DNA from: Muribaculaceae bacterium
GTDB taxonomy: Bacteria > Bacteroidota > Bacteroidia > Bacteroidales > Muribaculaceae
Length of the DNA stretch: 64,000 bases
Reading direction: 5' to 3'
NCBI GenBank assembly: GCA_022510405.1
Contig: JAFLTP010000003.1
Span: 62,001-126,000, forward strand
Under the pieces are notes generated by a model, which was given only the letters and a program-made list of their open reading frames with translations, was not told where the DNA came from and ran no database searches. A program made the translations under genes and the position numbers. This document shows positions 16,948 to 24,985 of this stretch, piece by piece (position 1 is the first letter of the stretch; each line of letters starts with the position of its first letter).

Positions 16948-17139
16948 ATGACGCAGGTAGTTTTATCAATTCCTAATGAAGAAGTCAATTTTATAAAGAT
17001 GTTGGCTAAAAAGATGGGATGGAAATTTGAAAAAAAAGAGGATATTTTAAATAAGTTCATTTCTTCTGTACCAAATGACCTTGATATTTCAGAAGATGAG
17101 ATTCAAGACGCTGTAAATGAGATAAGATACAGCAAATGA
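16948..17139 (+). CDS. Putative antitoxin of a PIN-type toxin-antitoxin pair
   Basis: A 63-residue acidic protein (MTQVVLSIPNEEVNFIKMLAKKMGW...). Its short beta-strand plus helix layout and C-terminal tail EDEIQDAVNEIRYSK resemble the small DNA-binding or toxin-covering antitoxins that precede PIN toxins in Bacteroidetes. Its stop overlaps the toxin start in an ATGA arrangement (17136-17139), implying translational coupling. It has its own promoter. The family is inferred from size and position rather than a strong motif; it would be expected to block the toxin and autoregulate the operon. Confidence 0.75.
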   Translation: MTQVVLSIPNEEVNFIKMLAKKMGWKFEKKEDILNKFISSVPNDLDISEDEIQDAVNEIRYSK

Positions 17140-17543
17140 AAGTAATTCTTGATACAAATATTTGGATTTCTTTTCTTTTGGGAAAAAGATTATCACTGTT
17201 AATTGAAATTTTTAACAGGAATGATATCAAAATCTTTGTATCCCGGCATTTAATCGGAGAGATTGAAGATGTGGTGTCAAGATCCAAGATCTCAAAATAT
17301 GTATCGTTTGAAGCATTGACATATTTGAAAGAACTTATCAGTGTCAGGTGTGAAATGGTAAGTTCAGAAGTTGACTTAAAAGTATCACTCAGAGATGTTA
17401 AGGACCTATTCATTCTTGGAATGGCAAAAAATGCAAATGCTGATTATATTGTAACCGGTGATAAAGATTTATTAGTTTTAGAGTATTTCGAGGATACTAA
17501 GATTATTACTTTCATAGAATTCAAAGGAAAATTTTTGGAATGA
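17136..17543 (+). CDS. PIN-domain toxin (VapC-like / COG1569 type)
   Basis: A 135-residue PIN-domain protein. The acidic catalytic residues are visible: Asp6 in VILDTNIWISFLL, the Glu in HLIGEIEDVV (about residue 41), and two Asp in RDVKDLFILGMA and VTGDKDLLVL (about 87-110). Expected activity is Mg-dependent ribonuclease cleavage that slows growth when free of antitoxin. All key residues are present, so it looks functional. It is translationally coupled to the 63-residue protein upstream. Confidence 0.85.
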   Translation: MKVILDTNIWISFLLGKRLSLLIEIFNRNDIKIFVSRHLIGEIEDVVSRSKISKYVSFEALTYLKELISVRCEMVSSEVDLKVSLRDVKDLFILGMAKNANADYIVTGDKDLLVLEYFEDTKIITFIEFKGKFLE

Positions 17544-17675
17544 AATTAAAGATTTTAAAAATTTTGTTTAATTTTGTAAGCTAATAAGATATCGGAAACA
17601 AGTATATAACCTTAGCCTCCGTATCCATTGAAACACTCATTTGGGAAAGACAATTAACAAAAACCTTAAAATACA

Positions 17676-17933
17676 ATGGCTGACAATATGAATCAGGATC
17701 CGAATCAGGACCCGTTTGCACACCCGATCAAAAAGAACAACTGGTGGCTTTACATTATCGGCGGTTTGGTGATTGCCGGTATCATTATCTGGTTCTTCAT
17801 CGACTGGAGCTACAAAGACCGCACCAGAGAACCAGCACCGGTAGAGGAAATCCAGGAAGCACCGCTCCAGGATCAGACACCTCAGGAAACCTTGCCTACC
17901 GTGACTGTTGACGGAGAAGAAGGTGGAAAGTAA
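17676..17933 (+). CDS. Small single-pass membrane protein, function unknown
   Basis: An 85-residue protein with a hydrophilic N-terminus rich in Asn, Gln, Asp and Pro (MADNMNQDPNQDPFAHPIK). One TM helix follows (WWLYIIGGLVIAGIIIWFFI, about 23-42), then an acidic Pro/Glu/Gln-rich tail ending in EEGGK. A Pro/Glu tail on one TM suggests a linker or an interaction module facing one side of the membrane. I do not recognise a family. A -7-like TAATTTTG at 17569-17576 could drive it, but no -33 TTG lies at the expected spacing. Confidence 0.7.
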   Translation: MADNMNQDPNQDPFAHPIKKNNWWLYIIGGLVIAGIIIWFFIDWSYKDRTREPAPVEEIQEAPLQDQTPQETLPTVTVDGEEGGK

Positions 17934-18131
17934 AGTTTAAAGTTTAGAGTTTAAAGTTTAGAGAAAGATACTAAATTAGAGAAAGATACTTTAGACTATG
18001 ATAGAAAAATGCCGAGTGGAAAAAATTCCAGTCGGCATTATTTATATTTTATTTATTCTTTCAACTTTAAACTTTACACTTTCAACTTTAAACTTTACAC
18101 TTTCAACTTTAAACTTTACACTTTTTACTTT
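17934..18131. repeat. Heptamer repeats flanking a bidirectional terminator
   Basis: Between two convergent genes. The plus-strand gene's stop is followed by AAAGTTT/AGAGTTT units (17934-17970). The minus-strand gene's stop is followed, on its own sense strand, by the same kind of units (18060-18125, seen here as CTTTAAACTTTACAC with a 21-bp higher period). The hairpin AATGCCGA/TCGGCATT lies between them. Confidence 0.75.
18009..18039. terminator. Bidirectional intrinsic terminator
   Basis: Stem ATGCCGA (18009-18015) pairs with TCGGCAT (18032-18038), with extra inner pairing TGG/CCA around an A/T-rich loop. T-rich sequence follows on the plus strand. Placed between the convergent 17676-17933 and 18132-18782 genes, it can end both. 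Confidence 0.75.
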
Positions 18132-18782
18132 TTATAACGCTCCTTGTTCTATAAGGGTGGCGATGCGTTCTATGATCGCGTCTTCGTCATTTTTGTCGGG
18201 TTTGAAACCGGATTTCATATTCATGCCGAAGAAACGTCCGAAAGTCTGCCAAAATCCGGCTCTGAAAGTGCCTAAAAAGGCTTTTACAATACTATATGAA
18301 CTTTGGTCGGTCTCACGGTTTATCAGTTTGAGAAGAATTTTTCCCTGACCTTTGGTCATGTTCTTCACCACCGGCTTGTATTGATTGAAAATATCGCTTT
18401 CGAGCTGTTTGAGATGTTGCTCTCTTTGTTTCTGATTGGGGATGGTCTGGATATATTCGTAGGTCTCGCAAAGGGTAGAAAAAGCGAGCTTGGCATATGG
18501 TAAAGTCTTTCTTACATCCCTAACGGTGCGCCAATAAAATTCTTCCTGCTTTTTATTCTTGAATTTCATCGGAGGATATATCACCACATCGTTGATCATA
18601 GTCATCCTCACCGTGTCGCCATATTCATCCACAAAGCGATAAAAACTCTTGTATGCCTTTACTTTTACAGTAGGATTCTGGGGCAGAGAGGCAATGTCAA
18701 CTTTCTCGGCATTAGCATATTGCGTCACACCGAGCATCACCATAACCATGGCAAGCCATATAACCCTCACGAATCGTTTCAT
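18132..18782 (-). CDS. DUF4294 family exported protein
   Basis: A 216-residue protein with a signal peptide (FVRVIWLAMVMVMLGVTQYANA, cleavage near residue 26). A conserved Bacteroidetes domain follows: VDEYGDTVRMTMINDVVIYPPMKFKNKKQEEFYWRTVRDVRKTLPYAKLA, then KGQGKILLKLINRETDQSSYSIVK and GFWQTFGRFFGMNMKSGF. I recognise this as DUF4294; its biochemical role is not established. Length is typical. A -7-like TAATTTTG lies at 18810-18803 on the minus strand without a good -33 partner. It lies just downstream of wbqC on the same strand. Confidence 0.85.
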   Translation of the reverse strand: MKRFVRVIWLAMVMVMLGVTQYANAEKVDIASLPQNPTVKVKAYKSFYRFVDEYGDTVRMTMINDVVIYPPMKFKNKKQEEFYWRTVRDVRKTLPYAKLAFSTLCETYEYIQTIPNQKQREQHLKQLESDIFNQYKPVVKNMTKGQGKILLKLINRETDQSSYSIVKAFLGTFRAGFWQTFGRFFGMNMKSGFKPDKNDEDAIIERIATLIEQGAL

Positions 18783-18831
18783 TAAATAGACCTAACTCGA
18801 AGCAAAATTAATAAAAAGTGATGAAATATCG

Positions 18832-19413
18832 TCATTTCATAGCCAGAAATCCAATCAAAGATTCTTTCCCAAAGTTGGAAATCACTTCGAAAATGGATAT
18901 CTCAGGGTTTATATCGGATGAGACTTCTTGGCCTCTTTTCCCCAGGATTTCATTATTATAAAAACGTGAAATTTCTGAATTATTTATATTTCCAAGGATG
19001 AATTTGAACAAAAATTTGAATATTTCATTATTGAAATCTTGAAGTGTCTGTAAATTTTTATCCAAATATATCCCCGACAAATAGGGGAAAATATACGGAA
19101 AATAGGGTTTTCTTCCGAGACAAGCCTCCATAGCTTTCAGATGATTCTTTCGCCAGTCTCCATGTTCGGAGAGTTTTAACTCCATGATTTTATCCGGATA
19201 TCTCAATTGTCGCCCCCCTCCTTCCACAGCCACAGAAAGAGTAACAGGAGAGCATTGAGAACCTAATATTAAGAATCTGCCGAAATCTCGAGAAGATGAT
19301 AAATCCGAGTTGGCAAATATTATTGAATCCGATACGGTCATTCCTTTAGCATATGCTTGCAAGAAGGTGGCAAACCATCTTGCCGAAGGCATCAAAGGAG
19401 GGAACTCTACCAT
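18832..19413 (-). CDS. WbqC-like family protein
   Basis: I start this at ATG 19413 (193 residues), which overlaps the lepB stop by 7 nt; an in-frame start 42 nt further upstream would add 14 residues inside lepB. The body resembles WbqC-type proteins: FPPLMPSARWFATFLQAY near the start, the core SVAVEGGG, WRKNHLKAMEACLGRKPYFPYIFPYL and an FNNEIFKFLFKFI segment. WbqC proteins are linked to surface polysaccharide or glycolipid assembly, but in Bacteroidales the gene commonly follows lepB as here. No signal peptide. The product is probably cytoplasmic; the reaction is unknown. Confidence 0.8.
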   Translation of the reverse strand: MVEFPPLMPSARWFATFLQAYAKGMTVSDSIIFANSDLSSSRDFGRFLILGSQCSPVTLSVAVEGGGRQLRYPDKIMELKLSEHGDWRKNHLKAMEACLGRKPYFPYIFPYLSGIYLDKNLQTLQDFNNEIFKFLFKFILGNINNSEISRFYNNEILGKRGQEVSSDINPEISIFEVISNFGKESLIGFLAMK

Positions 19414-20858
19414 TTTCCGGAGTCCGGATTTGCCGGCATAAATATACGTTCCCAACGGATTTTACCGTCAAGAAGACTCTTGTCTTTATCGAAACTTGCG
19501 AAAACGAACATGGGGGTTCCAACAATATGATCTTCGGGGACAAAACCCCAATAACGAGAATCGGCACTGCGGTCGCGGTTGTCGCCCATCATCCAATAAT
19601 AATCATATTTAAATGTGTAATAGTCGGAAGGAGCGCCATTAATATAGATTTTACCTTCTTTCACTTCGAGATCATTATTTTCATAAACTCTGATGGCCCT
19701 TTCATACACAGGCAGATTATCCAAAGTGAGGTGAAGAGTTGCACCTCGTTGAGGAATCCAGAACTCACCCATATCAGGGCGTGACCATCCATATTCATTG
19801 CCAAGTGGGAAAATACCTTGAGAGAGATCGTATCTGCCGGTTTGTGCTTCCGTGAGAATGGGCCCTGAAACCTCGGGCCATGTCTCCACCTTCTTTTTCA
19901 TCTCATAGGTGAGAGGAAGATTATAATAGTATGTTCCCGCATATTCATCCAGACTTGCACCGGAAGCATAGTCATCATGACTGACACCTATTTCTTCCCA
20001 ACGTGCATTTGGAATCATGGATTTTACCGGTATGATGTAGTTGAACTGCACGTGAGTCGGTTCCGGTATGGGTTCACCGTTTATAAATACTGTATCGTTT
20101 TGTATTTTTAGTCTCTCCCCCGGAAGTCCGATGGCTCTTTTCACATAATTCTCCCGGCGGTCGACCGGACGGTAAACAATTTCACCGAATATTTCAGGAT
20201 TTGCTTCTATGTAAGCCTTGGGATTCGCGATGCCGCTTTGCTTGAGGTTATCCATTATCTGGTAGTAGTCCGGATTCTGAATCTTGAGAGTCACGGTGTC
20301 GCCTTGAGGATAATTGAAAACTACGATATCACCTCTTTTAATACTACGTAGGCCTGGCAAACGATGATAGGGAAGCTGGGGATTTTCTATATAACTCTTT
20401 GTATTGACAATAGGAAGAGTATGTTGTTCCAATGGGAAATGCAGAGGAGTCTGAGGCACACGAGGTCCATACAGAGCTTTGTTCACCCACAGATAATCGC
20501 CCACGAGCAAAGATTTCTCAAGACTCGAGGAAGGAATCATATAGTTTTGTCCGATAAAGGCAAAGATAAAATAGACAAGTATAAGGGCATAGATAATTGC
20601 GTCTACCCATCCCATCACGACACGTGTAGGACCTTTTGTACTTTTCCACCATGTCCATGGAATAAAATTGGTGATGTAGATATCAATCAAAAGTAACCAT
20701 AGGAGGAGCAACCAAGGATTACCCATCCAGATCACCCATAGGAAAAAAATCAACGAAACAATACCGAAGCGAATCCATCGGGTGGTCTTTACATTCGCAA
20801 TCCTTTCCTTAAAAGAGTAATCTGTTTTTTTATTTTGTCTATTATTTTGTCGCGGCAT
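19407..20858 (-). CDS. lepB: Signal peptidase I
   Basis: A 483-residue leader peptidase. After three hydrophobic N-terminal helices (FGIVSLIFFLWVIWM, LLLLWLLLIDIYI, AIIYALILVYFIFAFIG) come the catalytic Ser box MIPSSSLEKSLLVGDYLWVNK (Ser about residue 112) and the Lys box RRENYVKRAIGLPGERLKI (Lys about 240). Box E is GDNRDRSADSRYWGFVPEDHIVG near the C-terminus. It is longer than the E. coli enzyme because of a large insertion between boxes, as usual in Bacteroidetes. It removes signal peptides at the inner membrane and is surely essential. It lies between dapB and wbqC on the minus strand. Confidence 0.95.
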   Translation of the reverse strand: MPRQNNRQNKKTDYSFKERIANVKTTRWIRFGIVSLIFFLWVIWMGNPWLLLLWLLLIDIYITNFIPWTWWKSTKGPTRVVMGWVDAIIYALILVYFIFAFIGQNYMIPSSSLEKSLLVGDYLWVNKALYGPRVPQTPLHFPLEQHTLPIVNTKSYIENPQLPYHRLPGLRSIKRGDIVVFNYPQGDTVTLKIQNPDYYQIMDNLKQSGIANPKAYIEANPEIFGEIVYRPVDRRENYVKRAIGLPGERLKIQNDTVFINGEPIPEPTHVQFNYIIPVKSMIPNARWEEIGVSHDDYASGASLDEYAGTYYYNLPLTYEMKKKVETWPEVSGPILTEAQTGRYDLSQGIFPLGNEYGWSRPDMGEFWIPQRGATLHLTLDNLPVYERAIRVYENNDLEVKEGKIYINGAPSDYYTFKYDYYWMMGDNRDRSADSRYWGFVPEDHIVGTPMFVFASFDKDKSLLDGKIRWERIFMPANPDSGKW

Positions 20859-20921
20859 TTCAAATATTATTTATATCCCCTCTTCCCTTACTCCTTGTCC
20901 CTTTTACCTTTTACCTTATCC

Positions 20922-21674
20922 TTAATCAAAAATCCCTTTGGTATTGGTCACATCGGATAGGAAATCCCCGATTGTAAAGAAACCATTCTTACCTGCGAGC
21001 CATTGAGCGGCACTTACGGCACCACGGGCGAAACCGAGACGGTTTTTAGCGTCATGAGTCATAACAATAGAATCGCAGTCTGATTCCCAAGTGATGGAAT
21101 GTATTCCGGGTACTTCCCCTTCTCGTTTATGATAAACGGGTAAGAATCCTTTTTCCGGTTTTTCGCCCAGTTCCTTCTCTATCCATTTTTTAATACGGGT
21201 GGATATGGAAGTCAATTCATTGGCAAGTGTAATGGCAGTGCCTGATGGATGGTCGAGTTTATGAACATGATGTATCTCCAACAATGAGGGATCATATGAC
21301 TCAAAGCTGTTCATTATATTAGTGACATAACGGTTCATCCCCATGAAGATATTCATACCGATAGAGAAATTCGAGGCATAAAGCACGGTGCCTTGACCTT
21401 TGTCACACATTTCTTTAATCGTTGACAATTCACTGTCCCAGCCTGTTGTTCCTACCACCACGGGCACTTTGGCCGCAAAGCATGAAAGTATACCCTCTAC
21501 GGCTGTTGAAGGTGTGGAGAACTCAATGGCAACATCCGATTTGCGGAATTCGTCGCTTGAAAATTTATGAATATCGTTTACATCAATGACACAACTGATG
21601 TGAAGGCCTCTGTTTTTAGCCACCTCTTCGATCAGATGACCCATTCTGCCGTAACCTATTATCGCTATTTTCAT
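20922..21674 (-). CDS. dapB: 4-hydroxy-tetrahydrodipicolinate reductase
   Basis: This 250-residue enzyme of the diaminopimelate/lysine pathway reduces hydroxy-tetrahydrodipicolinate with NAD(P)H. The N-terminal nucleotide fold is IAIIGYGRMGHLIEEVA; PVVVGTTGWDSEL and ASNFSIGMNIFMGMN follow. The substrate motif LEIHHVHKLDHPSGTAITLANEL contains the catalytic His and Lys. Length is normal. The start ATG at 21674 is preceded by a G-poor leader of CAATAACAA-type words. It is followed by lepB, a common Bacteroidales order. Confidence 0.95.
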   Translation of the reverse strand: MKIAIIGYGRMGHLIEEVAKNRGLHISCVIDVNDIHKFSSDEFRKSDVAIEFSTPSTAVEGILSCFAAKVPVVVGTTGWDSELSTIKEMCDKGQGTVLYASNFSIGMNIFMGMNRYVTNIMNSFESYDPSLLEIHHVHKLDHPSGTAITLANELTSISTRIKKWIEKELGEKPEKGFLPVYHKREGEVPGIHSITWESDCDSIVMTHDAKNRLGFARGAVSAAQWLAGKNGFFTIGDFLSDVTNTKGIFD

Positions 21675-21790
21675 AATCTTGTTTCTGTTGTTATTGTTGG
21701 TTTTGCCGTTATTGTGATTGTTATTGCATCTTCTAAAACACTAAAAACACTAAAACCAATTATTAAACGCTAAATTTAATCTGTTTATTT
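21675..21790. repeat. CAA/AAT-rich low-complexity leader of dapB
   Basis: On the dapB sense strand the roughly 70 nt before the start consist of AACAATAAC and CAATAACAATCAC words with very few G. It resembles the spacers upstream of korC, of the 38282-39478 gene and of the 58441-58761 gene. No promoter box is clear. Confidence 0.6.
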
Positions 21791-22753
21791 CTACTCGAAA
21801 CCGAAAGCCACATTGTCTACGTAGAGAGTTAGGCCTTCCGTACCCACAAAGGGTTCTCCACAAGAAGAAGACAACATCACGAGCACATGAGTGGGTGTGG
21901 CATCGGCCGGTGCCCATTCCACCTCATTTACAGGTACCAATTTGCCCTTGGAATTCTTGGCATAATAAGCCTTCTCTCCATTGAGGAGTCCCATCCAAGG
22001 TTTGTAAAAGGATTCCCCGGTAATATCTCCATAATGAATCGGCAGTACATGGCCTTGGGTCCATGGTATGGATTTAGAGTATCTTTCTCTACCTGTTCCC
22101 ACTCTTTGGGCATAAAGATTTCCTTTCTCATCTTCCCATCTCTTTTGAAGCAAGACATACACCTCTGCATTGTCACGTCCTTGCAATGTCTTCTTTGGAG
22201 AGAAGCCGGTGGATTTGGTTCTGGTGTTGTCAGCCGGCATATCCACTTGATAATCAAAAACAAGAGCGGCAGGTCGTTTAGTGTATGGTATTCCCATTTC
22301 CATCTTGGAAAAAGGTCCTTTGGGAGAAGTGATAGGTTCGTAAATCTGACCCAAAAATACAGTGCCTGCCACCATCACGTCCATGTTGACAAGACCGAGC
22401 ACCTTCACTTCCTCCATTTTTGCTTGCATTTTGGCACATCTGTTGCCATTATGGACCGCAGGATTGACAGTGTTTGATCCTTTTACGACTCCCGCCACTT
22501 TTGCATACACATTACTTGTAGCCCAGGGTGAACCCCCTTCATTAGTGTAGGGAATGTTGCCTTCGCTGCTTCCTTCCGGGGCTATTTCATAAATGGTTTT
22601 GTGATTGCCGCCAATCAATTTTGATTCCGTGATGCCCCTTGTCTTCCAATTGGAGAAATCTCCATAAGGGATGGGTTCCAATCTCAATGCCCATGAATGA
22701 ACGGAGAAACCTACCAAGGTGAACAACAGTATATTTTTATGTATCAATTTCAT
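21791..22753 (-). CDS. PCMD-domain (putative carbohydrate metabolism) exported protein
   Basis: A 320-residue protein with an N-terminal signal peptide (MKLIHKNILLFTLVGFSVHSWA). The C-terminal segment APADATPTHVLVMLSSSCGEPFVGTEGLTLYVDNVAF is the hallmark of the PCMD beta-sandwich domain found in many Bacteroidetes surface proteins. FGNIP-type and PWATSNVYAKVAG segments in the N-terminal half fit the same family. It lacks a lipobox, so it is probably periplasmic or secreted. Its start is 3 nt after the tatD-like stop, so it is likely co-transcribed with the rnpA-yidD-tatD genes. Ligand or enzyme activity is unknown. Confidence 0.8.
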   Translation of the reverse strand: MKLIHKNILLFTLVGFSVHSWALRLEPIPYGDFSNWKTRGITESKLIGGNHKTIYEIAPEGSSEGNIPYTNEGGSPWATSNVYAKVAGVVKGSNTVNPAVHNGNRCAKMQAKMEEVKVLGLVNMDVMVAGTVFLGQIYEPITSPKGPFSKMEMGIPYTKRPAALVFDYQVDMPADNTRTKSTGFSPKKTLQGRDNAEVYVLLQKRWEDEKGNLYAQRVGTGRERYSKSIPWTQGHVLPIHYGDITGESFYKPWMGLLNGEKAYYAKNSKGKLVPVNEVEWAPADATPTHVLVMLSSSCGEPFVGTEGLTLYVDNVAFGFE

Positions 22754-22756
22754 TTT

Positions 22757-23389
22757 TCAATCTTTAGACAATAAGAAGTCTTGTGTATTTTGAGCGATAA
22801 GCTCGGTGATATCATATCCAAAGGAAGCAGACAAATTGGCTATAATCTCCTCTATTGTGAGGGATGATTCGTCGGTTTCCGCCAGAAGCATATTTTTAGG
22901 CACCAAAGGGAGAGATTCCGGATTGAATTTTTCACCAAACGAAAGGTATATACCTGCATCCGTCAACATTTTGACAACCGTAGGTTTACCCCTGAATCCA
23001 TGCACAAGCCATTTCTGTGAGGGGTTAAGGTCACGTTTCAATCCCACAATCACATCATGTGCTTTGACATCGTGAATAATCAAAGGTTTATGAAGTTTTT
23101 CCGAAATTTCAATCTGTTTGTTCATCACAATTAATTGCTTGAACATAGGTCCGCCTTTCAGCTTGTCGACGCCACACTCGCCTATGGCCACAACTTCGGG
23201 GAGTTGGGCCAATCTTTCAAATGTTTCCCAATCTTCTTTCGAAGGCATAGGTCCGGTTGTGGTCCATGGATGGATGCCTATTGAGTAGAGCTGACCATCC
23301 ATAGGCTGGAAGTCTTGGAATGATACAGCTACCACAGCCTGGGGCTGAGGTGCCGGATGATGGGTGTGAATGTCAAGGCACAGGGTCAT
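22757..23389 (-). CDS. TatD-family metal-dependent hydrolase
   Basis: A 210-residue member of the TatD DNase family. Metal-binding landmarks are DIHTHH (residues 6-11), GIHPW (about 38), [12 protein letters not shown] (about 73), [12 protein letters not shown] (about 100), VHGFRG and LAETDES (about 171). It is shorter than E. coli TatD (260 residues) because several loops are trimmed, as I recall for the Bacteroidales version next to yidD. Expected activity is metal-dependent 3'-5' nuclease or related hydrolysis in the cytoplasm. Its start lies 17 nt inside yidD, implying translational coupling. Confidence 0.88.
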   Translation of the reverse strand: MTLCLDIHTHHPAPQPQAVVAVSFQDFQPMDGQLYSIGIHPWTTTGPMPSKEDWETFERLAQLPEVVAIGECGVDKLKGGPMFKQLIVMNKQIEISEKLHKPLIIHDVKAHDVIVGLKRDLNPSQKWLVHGFRGKPTVVKMLTDAGIYLSFGEKFNPESLPLVPKNMLLAETDESSLTIEEIIANLSASFGYDITELIAQNTQDFLLSKD

Positions 23390-23582
23390 AACCGCTTCCT
23401 CCCCAGGGATGACAACGTGCGATTCGTTTCATGGCCAGCCAACTCCCCTTTATGGCGCCATGTTTCTTCAACGCTTCCACAGCATAGGCGCTACATGTGG
23501 GAGTGTAGCGGCACGCTGCCGGGAAATGCGGGGAAATCGCATATTGATAAAACTTAACTAAATATATAAGCAAATGCCTCAT
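23373..23582 (-). CDS. yidD: Membrane protein insertion efficiency factor
   Basis: The 69-residue protein is a clear Yid[36 protein letters not shown] followed by [24 protein letters not shown], with the three conserved Cys. It assists YidC-dependent membrane insertion. Its ATG overlaps the rnpA stop by one base (TAATG). Confidence 0.95.
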   Translation of the reverse strand: MRHLLIYLVKFYQYAISPHFPAACRYTPTCSAYAVEALKKHGAIKGSWLAMKRIARCHPWGGSGYDPVP

Positions 23583-24037
23583 TAGACCTCTATCTTTTTA
23601 CCCACTTTCTCCAGAATCAATTTCATTTTGTCTTCAATGGTGGAGTAGGGTAAGTTTTGGTTGTGAATGTACACTATTCCGATACCTAAGGTACGGATGG
23701 TGGGGTTTTCCTCTACTTTTTTTCGAAGATTAAGTCGGTTCAAACGGTAAGCTTCCCTTACTCTTCGCCGCAACACAACCCTGTCAACCGCATGACGACG
23801 CTTTTTCTTGGGAACAGACACCATCATTTGGAGAAATCCGATGCCTTCCGGAATATGGTTGCAGAAATTTTTCTGCAAATCCTCTTCATTCATAGCACGC
23901 CAGGTCACACGGAAAGGAAATTCGTAGAAAGATTTTCCTGTGCGGAAAAGTCCCTCCACCAGACTGCGGTGGTGAAGCCTTTCCTCCTTAGGGAATTTAA
24001 ATTCTCCTCTTTGATTCACTTCGAAATCTTTCTCCAA
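23582..24037 (-). CDS. rnpA: Ribonuclease P protein component
   Basis: The protein subunit of RNase P (tRNA 5'-end maturation), 151 residues. The basic core [27 protein letters not shown] (about residues 78-104) contains the RNR-type motif, and [13 protein letters not shown] matches the family N-terminal strand. The N-terminal extension is usual in Bacteroidetes. A -7 box TAACTTTG on the minus strand (24065-24058) would start transcription near 24051, about 14 nt before the ATG at 24037, supporting this start. rpmH and dnaA are not adjacent; instead rnpA is followed by yidD and tatD. Confidence 0.95.
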   Translation of the reverse strand: MEKDFEVNQRGEFKFPKEERLHHRSLVEGLFRTGKSFYEFPFRVTWRAMNEEDLQKNFCNHIPEGIGFLQMMVSVPKKKRRHAVDRVVLRRRVREAYRLNRLNLRKKVEENPTIRTLGIGIVYIHNQNLPYSTIEDKMKLILEKVGKKIEV

Positions 24038-24103
24038 AACCTCCTGTTTAACGAGTGCAAAGTTAATGATTTTTGAGGTCTTATTGAAAAATAAGAAACA
24101 GGA

Positions 24104-24979
24104 TCAGTCGGAGATGTCATTTAGGTCATATTGATGGAAATATTCATCTTGAAGCTGCCTCACGGGTCCTGACGCCCTTCCCCTACCCTTCTTCTCAATG
24201 AATTCTTCATAGCTTCTCACGGCATAATGGTTTATTTTGATTCTATCATGTTGAGGCGTCCTGTCTCTCCAACTGATTTTCACCCGGTTGCCGTTGCTGT
24301 CTACCGCTTTTCCATTAATTCTGGCGGCCTCATGGCATCCGATCATGCCGTAAATTCTACTTGGATTCAAAATGCTTTTCACATGCTTGTTCAAAGGATG
24401 TTGAGGCAAGGAATGGCGTTTGAATCTTTCCATCACGCCACCCGGACGTTTAGTTTTCTCACCGGAACTTCCATAACACAACCAGTTTATTTCAACTACC
24501 GGAGCCTCCTCCAAAGGTTTCAGGTAATCGGGAATGGAATTATCTTTGAGGGGAATAATAAATTCATCCATATCGATAACAGCCAGCCAACGGGTGGCGA
24601 ACCTGTGTTTTTTAAGACAATCGTCATAAGCGGCAAGTTGCACTCTATAACCCGGGAAATAAGTGTAGTCAACAATTCCTTTATCGATATAAGGTTGGAG
24701 TATTTCGCGTGTGCCATCAGTGCTTTCATTGTCATAGACATAGAATTTCTCAACCCCTTTAGAGATATGCCAATCGAGCCATTCCTGAAAATATGGACCC
24801 TCGTTTTTGGCTATCACCACCACGGCAAGATAATGCTCCGGCTTCTTTTGATTTCTCTTGATTTCTCTTTTCAGTTTCAGCGCATTAATCGGACCGAATC
24901 TCAGGATTCCCCTCCAACGGTTCCTTGTCATCTTGTGAGGAATCACTCCGGCAATTATTTCAGCTATTACCTTATTCAT
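24104..24979 (-). CDS. GT92-like (Glyco_transf_92/DUF23) glycosyltransferase
   Basis: A 291-residue GT-A transferase. It has YLAVVVIAKNEGPYFQEWLDWHISKGVEKFYVYDNESTDGT (about 49-90), the metal motif AVIDMDEFIIP (Asp-x-Asp, about 132-142), CYGSSGEKTKRPGGVMERF, and near the end INHYAVRSYEEFIEKKGRGRA. These are the features of family 92-like enzymes that add hexoses to surface glycans in bacteria. The donor sugar is unknown. Its start lies 6 nt after the stop of the upstream ATPase gene, so it depends on transcription through that gene. It is the most distal member of the glycan cluster. Confidence 0.85.
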   Translation of the reverse strand: MNKVIAEIIAGVIPHKMTRNRWRGILRFGPINALKLKREIKRNQKKPEHYLAVVVIAKNEGPYFQEWLDWHISKGVEKFYVYDNESTDGTREILQPYIDKGIVDYTYFPGYRVQLAAYDDCLKKHRFATRWLAVIDMDEFIIPLKDNSIPDYLKPLEEAPVVEINWLCYGSSGEKTKRPGGVMERFKRHSLPQHPLNKHVKSILNPSRIYGMIGCHEAARINGKAVDSNGNRVKISWRDRTPQHDRIKINHYAVRSYEEFIEKKGRGRASGPVRQLQDEYFHQYDLNDISD

Positions 24980-24985
24980 GCCGAC

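Noticed and set aside
23373-24037. Replication origin near rnpA
   Set aside because: No dnaA, rpmH or DnaA-box cluster is present; the rnpA-yidD-tatD order alone does not mark an origin in Bacteroidales.
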